A stretch of DNA of 9,372 nt from Acidobacteriota bacterium. GTDB taxonomy: Bacteria; Acidobacteriota; Terriglobia; Terriglobales; Acidobacteriaceae. Position 1 is the first letter of the stretch. Every line of letters starts with the position of its first letter. The notes below the pieces were generated by a model. The model was not told the origin of the DNA. It saw only the letters and a program-made list of their open reading frames with translations, and ran no database searches. The stretch lies in NCBI GenBank assembly GCA_021846065.1, contig JAJZCP010000040.1, forward strand, positions 1 through 9,372, in the 5' to 3' direction. Positions 6,617 to 9,372 of the stretch are shown one piece after another. Made by a program: the position numbers and the translations under genes.

Positions 6617-7099
6617 ATGCAGGAAATTATTCTCCAGGTCGGCGCACTTCTGCTTGGTTCCGTACCGACGCTGATTTTGTTCATTTTCCTGGTCATCGCC
6701 TATCAGTTTCTGGTTCAGACCCCACTGACAAAGATGCTGGCCGAGCGTCGCGCACGGACGCTCGGCGCAGTGGAGACGGCGCAGAAATCCATCGCTGCCG
6801 CTGAAGCTCGCGCAGCCGAGTATGCCGAGCAGCTTCGGCTGGCGCGCGCTGAGGTCTTCCGCGCACGCGAGCAAAAGATGCAGGAGTGGGCTGCGGATCG
6901 CGAAGCGGCGATAGCTGCCGCCCGAGCGCGAGCGGCAGAACAGGTGAATCAGGCGCACGCCGCTCTGGCGACGGAAGTGGCAGTGGCGCGCCAGAGTCTG
7001 CTAGCCAGCGCGGACGAGTTGGCGATGCAGGTGGTGCGAGCCATTTTGCCCCACGGCGCCGAGCAGGCCGCAGGGCAGGCAGTGGGGGGGATTCGATGA
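6617..7099 (+). CDS. atpF: ATP synthase Fo subunit b (first b-type copy, b or b')
   Basis: This is a peripheral stalk subunit that links the membrane a subunit to the F1 head through delta. Its 160 residues fit the usual b length: one transmembrane helix at about 12-33 (LLLGSVPTLILFIFLVIAYQFL), the P-L-x-K-M-L-x-E-R-R membrane-exit motif (36-45), then a long Ala/Glu/Arg-rich amphipathic coiled coil to about 145. The ribosome site before the ATG is weak (GAG 9 bp upstream, GGGAAGG 16 bp upstream), and a GACG-TT-CGTC mini-palindrome abuts the start codon. The stop overlaps the next ATG as ATGA. Two b-type genes in tandem imply a b/b' heterodimer, as in cyanobacteria and phototrophic alphaproteobacteria. 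Which of the two is b and which b' cannot be settled from sequence alone. Confidence 0.88.
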   Translation: MQEIILQVGALLLGSVPTLILFIFLVIAYQFLVQTPLTKMLAERRARTLGAVETAQKSIAAAEARAAEYAEQLRLARAEVFRAREQKMQEWAADREAAIAAARARAAEQVNQAHAALATEVAVARQSLLASADELAMQVVRAILPHGAEQAAGQAVGGIR

Positions 7100-7809
7100 A
7101 ATCACCCACATTGGTTTTCCGTTCAGCATTCCGTACTCTCGCACTGGCTTTGCTGTTGGTCGTTGCCGCGCCTGGTCTTGCATTTCTGCCCGCAGCAGCG
7201 CAGGGTGTTCCCGCTGAGTCCGCTTCCGCGCAGCAGGTGAAGCAGGCGCAGCAGCAAGAGGCAGACCCGAACGATGTCTATCGCCACTCGGCGACAGTGC
7301 GGTGGATTGCGCACACGATGCACACCAGCACGGAAAGCGCGGCGCGAACCTTTGAGGCGATCAACTTTGCCATTCTCGTGCTGGCCATTGTGGTTCCGCT
7401 TTGGCGCATTCTGCCCGGTGTGCTGCGCCGTCGATCGCAGGCTTTGCAGCAGCAGTTTGAGTCCACACGCGCAGCTACGGAGCAGGCCAACGGGAAACTG
7501 GCTGCCATTGAAGCGCAACTGGGTGACCTTGGCAGCGAGATTGAAGCGATTCGCCGTCAGGTGGCCGAAGAGATGAAAGCCGATGAGGCCCATCATCGCA
7601 GCGCTGTAAAGGACGAGAGCGAGCGGATTCTGGCTGCGGCGAGTCAGGAGATTGAAAGTGCGGCGATGCAGGCGCAGCGGGAACTGCGCGCCTTTGCCGG
7701 CCAGCTTGCGATTGAAAAAGCGATGGCCGCGCTGACCGTCACCGCGGAGCAGGATCGTGCGCTGGTGGACGAGTTTGTGCGTGGCGCAGGAAATGAGGGC
7801 CGGAACTGA
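7096..7809 (+). CDS. ATP synthase Fo subunit b (second b-type copy) with signal-peptide-like N terminus
   Basis: This second stalk subunit starts at the ATG overlapping the preceding stop (ATGA), with a G-rich stretch 5 bp upstream. At 237 residues it is about 80 longer than a usual b subunit. The excess is at the N terminus: a basic start, a hydrophobic segment at about 14-34 ending PAAAQG like a signal-peptidase site, and a Gln/Ala-rich linker. The b-type membrane helix follows at about 87-108 (FEAINFAILVLAIVVPLWRIL). The rest is a charged coiled coil (RRRSQALQQQFESTRAATEQ onward) with a C-terminal stretch (GQLAIEKAMAALT) like the delta-binding end of b. With the signal removed, the mature protein would have ordinary b topology, N-out and coil in the cytoplasm. 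It overlaps atpH by one base (TGATG). Confidence 0.85.
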   Translation: MKSPTLVFRSAFRTLALALLLVVAAPGLAFLPAAAQGVPAESASAQQVKQAQQQEADPNDVYRHSATVRWIAHTMHTSTESAARTFEAINFAILVLAIVVPLWRILPGVLRRRSQALQQQFESTRAATEQANGKLAAIEAQLGDLGSEIEAIRRQVAEEMKADEAHHRSAVKDESERILAAASQEIESAAMQAQRELRAFAGQLAIEKAMAALTVTAEQDRALVDEFVRGAGNEGRN

Positions 7810-8348
7810 TGTCACTGTTTGCCGCTCGTTATGCCCATGCCTTCGCCGATGTATTGGTCTCCGGTGGTTTTTCTGAAGATCAGATTCATCGCCAGTTGGA
7901 GAGTCTGCTTGGTGCCTGGCGTGAAAGCGCGGATCTTCGCGAAGCGATGGCGGATCCGTCCATTCCGGCAGAACAGAAGCGCGCCGTATTGGACCGCCTG
8001 AGTGCTTCGCTGGAGCTGTTGCCGCCTTTTCGGAATCTGGTGGCCGTGCTGATCGACCATGGTCGTGTGGCCTCGCTGGAAGAGGTGGTCGCGGCGTTCC
8101 GGTCGTGGTGGCAGCAGCGGCAGGGCATTGCGGAAGCTGAGATTCTGACGGCGCGGGAGCTGGACGCGGCCGACCAGGCTCGACTGGTGGAAAAAGCTGC
8201 CGGATTGGCCGGCACGCGTGTCCGCGCAACGTTTCGCCAAGACGCTTCGATCCTGGGCGGCGTGATTGTGCGCGTTGGGTCGGCAGTCTATGACGGATCG
8301 TTACGAGGTCGTGTTGATCGCTTGAAGGAGGCTCTGAGCGCGCAGTAA
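7809..8348 (+). CDS. atpH: ATP synthase F1 subunit delta (OSCP)
   Basis: Delta caps the F1 head and ties the alpha subunits to the b stalk. The 179-residue length is normal. The N-terminal helical domain begins [13 protein letters not shown] and contains the family's [20 protein letters not shown] region. The C-terminal domain carries the signature [21 protein letters not shown] (about 148-168), matching the OSCP pattern of a Gly-Gly turn followed by D-S-L-R-G-R-L/V. The ATG at 7809 shares one base with the preceding stop, and GAGGG lies about 9 bp upstream, so translation is likely coupled to the b gene. An 86-bp gap separates it from atpA. Confidence 0.95.
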   Translation: MSLFAARYAHAFADVLVSGGFSEDQIHRQLESLLGAWRESADLREAMADPSIPAEQKRAVLDRLSASLELLPPFRNLVAVLIDHGRVASLEEVVAAFRSWWQQRQGIAEAEILTARELDAADQARLVEKAAGLAGTRVRATFRQDASILGGVIVRVGSAVYDGSLRGRVDRLKEALSAQ

Positions 8349-8434
8349 TCGCGCGGCTACGAGCCGAAAAGTTTGACAGGAAGTGCAGTTCAACCCTTGC
8401 AACAGGGAATGCAAAAAAGAACAGGAAGAGCAGC
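8349..8434 (+). other. atpH-atpA spacer with a TTGACA box
   Basis: This is the only real gap inside the atp operon. It holds TTGACA at 8373-8378, but the hexamer 17-18 bp downstream (TTGCAA) is a poor -10. A short CCCT-AGGG hairpin (about 8394-8407) and an A-rich run precede the atpA ribosome site AGGAAGAG. An internal promoter is possible but not supported well. Confidence 0.3.
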
Positions 8435-9372
8435 ATGGTGCCCATTCAGGCAGACGAAATTTCACAGATTCTCCGCGAACAGATCGCCAACTACGACGCC
8501 AAGATGCACGTCGATGAGGTTGGAACGATCATTTCTCTTGGCGACGGCATTGCCCGCATTCACGGCCTGGATAAGGTGATGGCCGGTGAGCTGCTTGCCT
8601 TTCCGCACGACGTGGCCGGCCTCGCGATGAACCTCGAAGAGGATCAGGTGGGCGCGGTGCTGCTGGGCGACTATACCGAACTTTCCGAGGGCAACACTGT
8701 CCGCCGCACCGGGAAGATTCTGAGCGTGCCGGTGGGCGAGGGGATGATTGGCCGCGTGGTGAACGCGCTGGGCGCTCCCATCGACGGAAAAGGGCCAATT
8801 GCGGCGGCGGCGACGCTTCCGGTGGAGCGGCTGGCTCCGGGCATTATTGATCGCCAGCCGGTGCGCGAGCCGATGGCGACCGGCATCAAGGCCATCGATT
8901 CCATGATTCCGATCGGACGCGGTCAGCGCGAGTTGATTATCGGCGACCGACAGACCGGCAAGACCGCAGTTGTCATCGACACGATTATCAACAACGCCAA
9001 GAACGATCTGATCTGCATCTATTGCGCGATTGGGCAGAAGCGCTCGTCGATTGCCCAGGTGGTGCAGACGCTGACCGAGGCCGGAGCCATGGGCCACACG
9101 ATCATCGTGGCTGCCTCTGCCTCCGAGCCTGCGCCGCTGCTTTATCTCGCGCCTTACGCGGCGACAGCGATGGGCGAGTATTTCCGCGATTCCGGGCGCC
9201 ACGCGCTGGTCATTTATGACGATCTCTCCAAGCACGCCATGGCCTACCGCGAAATCTCGCTGCTGCTGCGCCGTCCGCCGGGCCGCGAAGCCTATCCCGG
9301 CGATGTGTTTTATCTGCACTCGCGCCTGCTCGAGCGCTCGGCCAAGATGAGCCAGAAGAACGGCGGGGGTTC
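8435..9372 (+). CDS. atpA: ATP synthase F1 subunit alpha, 3' truncated by the window
   Basis: Alpha forms the non-catalytic nucleotide sites of the F1 hexamer. The ATG at 8435 has AGGAAGAG 4-5 bp upstream; the frame stays open to the window edge, giving the first 312 of about 510 residues. The N-terminal beta-barrel region includes [20 protein letters not shown] (26-45). The Walker A motif GDRQTGKT is at 170-177, and Gln173 in place of the beta-subunit residue is typical of alpha. Further family blocks are [16 protein letters not shown], the Walker B-like [16 protein letters not shown], and [23 protein letters not shown]. No key residue is missing in the visible part. It is the fourth gene of the operon; gamma, beta and epsilon would be expected downstream but lie outside the window. 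Confidence 0.97.
   Translation, partial: MVPIQADEISQILREQIANYDAKMHVDEVGTIISLGDGIARIHGLDKVMAGELLAFPHDVAGLAMNLEEDQVGAVLLGDYTELSEGNTVRRTGKILSVPVGEGMIGRVVNALGAPIDGKGPIAAAATLPVERLAPGIIDRQPVREPMATGIKAIDSMIPIGRGQRELIIGDRQTGKTAVVIDTIINNAKNDLICIYCAIGQKRSSIAQVVQTLTEAGAMGHTIIVAASASEPAPLLYLAPYAATAMGEYFRDSGRHALVIYDDLSKHAMAYREISLLLRRPPGREAYPGDVFYLHSRLLERSAKMSQKNGGG

Noticed and set aside
7123..8445. Antisense open frame of 440 codons across the second b gene and atpH
   Set aside because: Pro/Arg-rich shadow of GC-rich coding DNA, with overlapping true genes on the plus strand.
8462..9319. Long open frame of 285 codons antisense to atpA
   Set aside because: It mirrors the alpha subunit codons; the sense strand has unmistakable family motifs and the antisense product has no recognisable domain.

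Overview
The window reads as a chromosomal segment of an Acidobacteriota member, probably class Terriglobia (Acidobacterium/Terriglobus/Granulicella-like). The basis is GC-rich coding DNA, a Ser/Thr/Asn-rich 'TFTWTDP...TIWQIPGNN' surface domain and a Tat-exported ferritin-like lipoprotein, both of which I recall from that group, and the hfq-hflX pair beside an ATP synthase operon. The taxon is an inference from protein flavour, not from a marker gene.

Left part (1-2844), cell-surface genes. The 3' end of a gene for a secreted beta-sandwich protein runs into a perfect 15-bp hairpin terminator that it shares with a convergent gene. That convergent minus-strand gene encodes a Tat-dependent ferritin-like lipoprotein. 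It is divergent, across a 124-bp gap, from a plus-strand lipoprotein with two SH3-like domains and an unrecognised C-terminal domain.

Middle (2850-4811). A minus-strand DegT/DnrJ/EryC1-type PLP aminotransferase ends only 5 bp from the convergent lipoprotein gene. A gap of about 460 bp holding two divergent starts follows, then hfq. The gap holds no gene I can support, only a candidate promoter, a 13-bp palindrome and a small hairpin in the hfq leader.

Right part (4869-9372). hflX, a ribosome-associated GTPase gene, follows hfq. After a 281-bp spacer with a nested hairpin and a good sigma70-type promoter comes an ATP synthase operon: two tandem b-type stalk genes, atpH (delta) and the first 312 codons of atpA (alpha). 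The first three overlap at their stop/start codons, which suggests translational coupling. The a and c subunit genes are not next to it, so the Fo genes are split between loci.

No previously undescribed multi-gene system is evident. The most notable points are the split atp operon, the signal-peptide-like extension on the second b subunit, a roughly 65-residue low-complexity insertion in HflX, the structured spacer before the atp promoter, and the unclassified SH3 lipoprotein.
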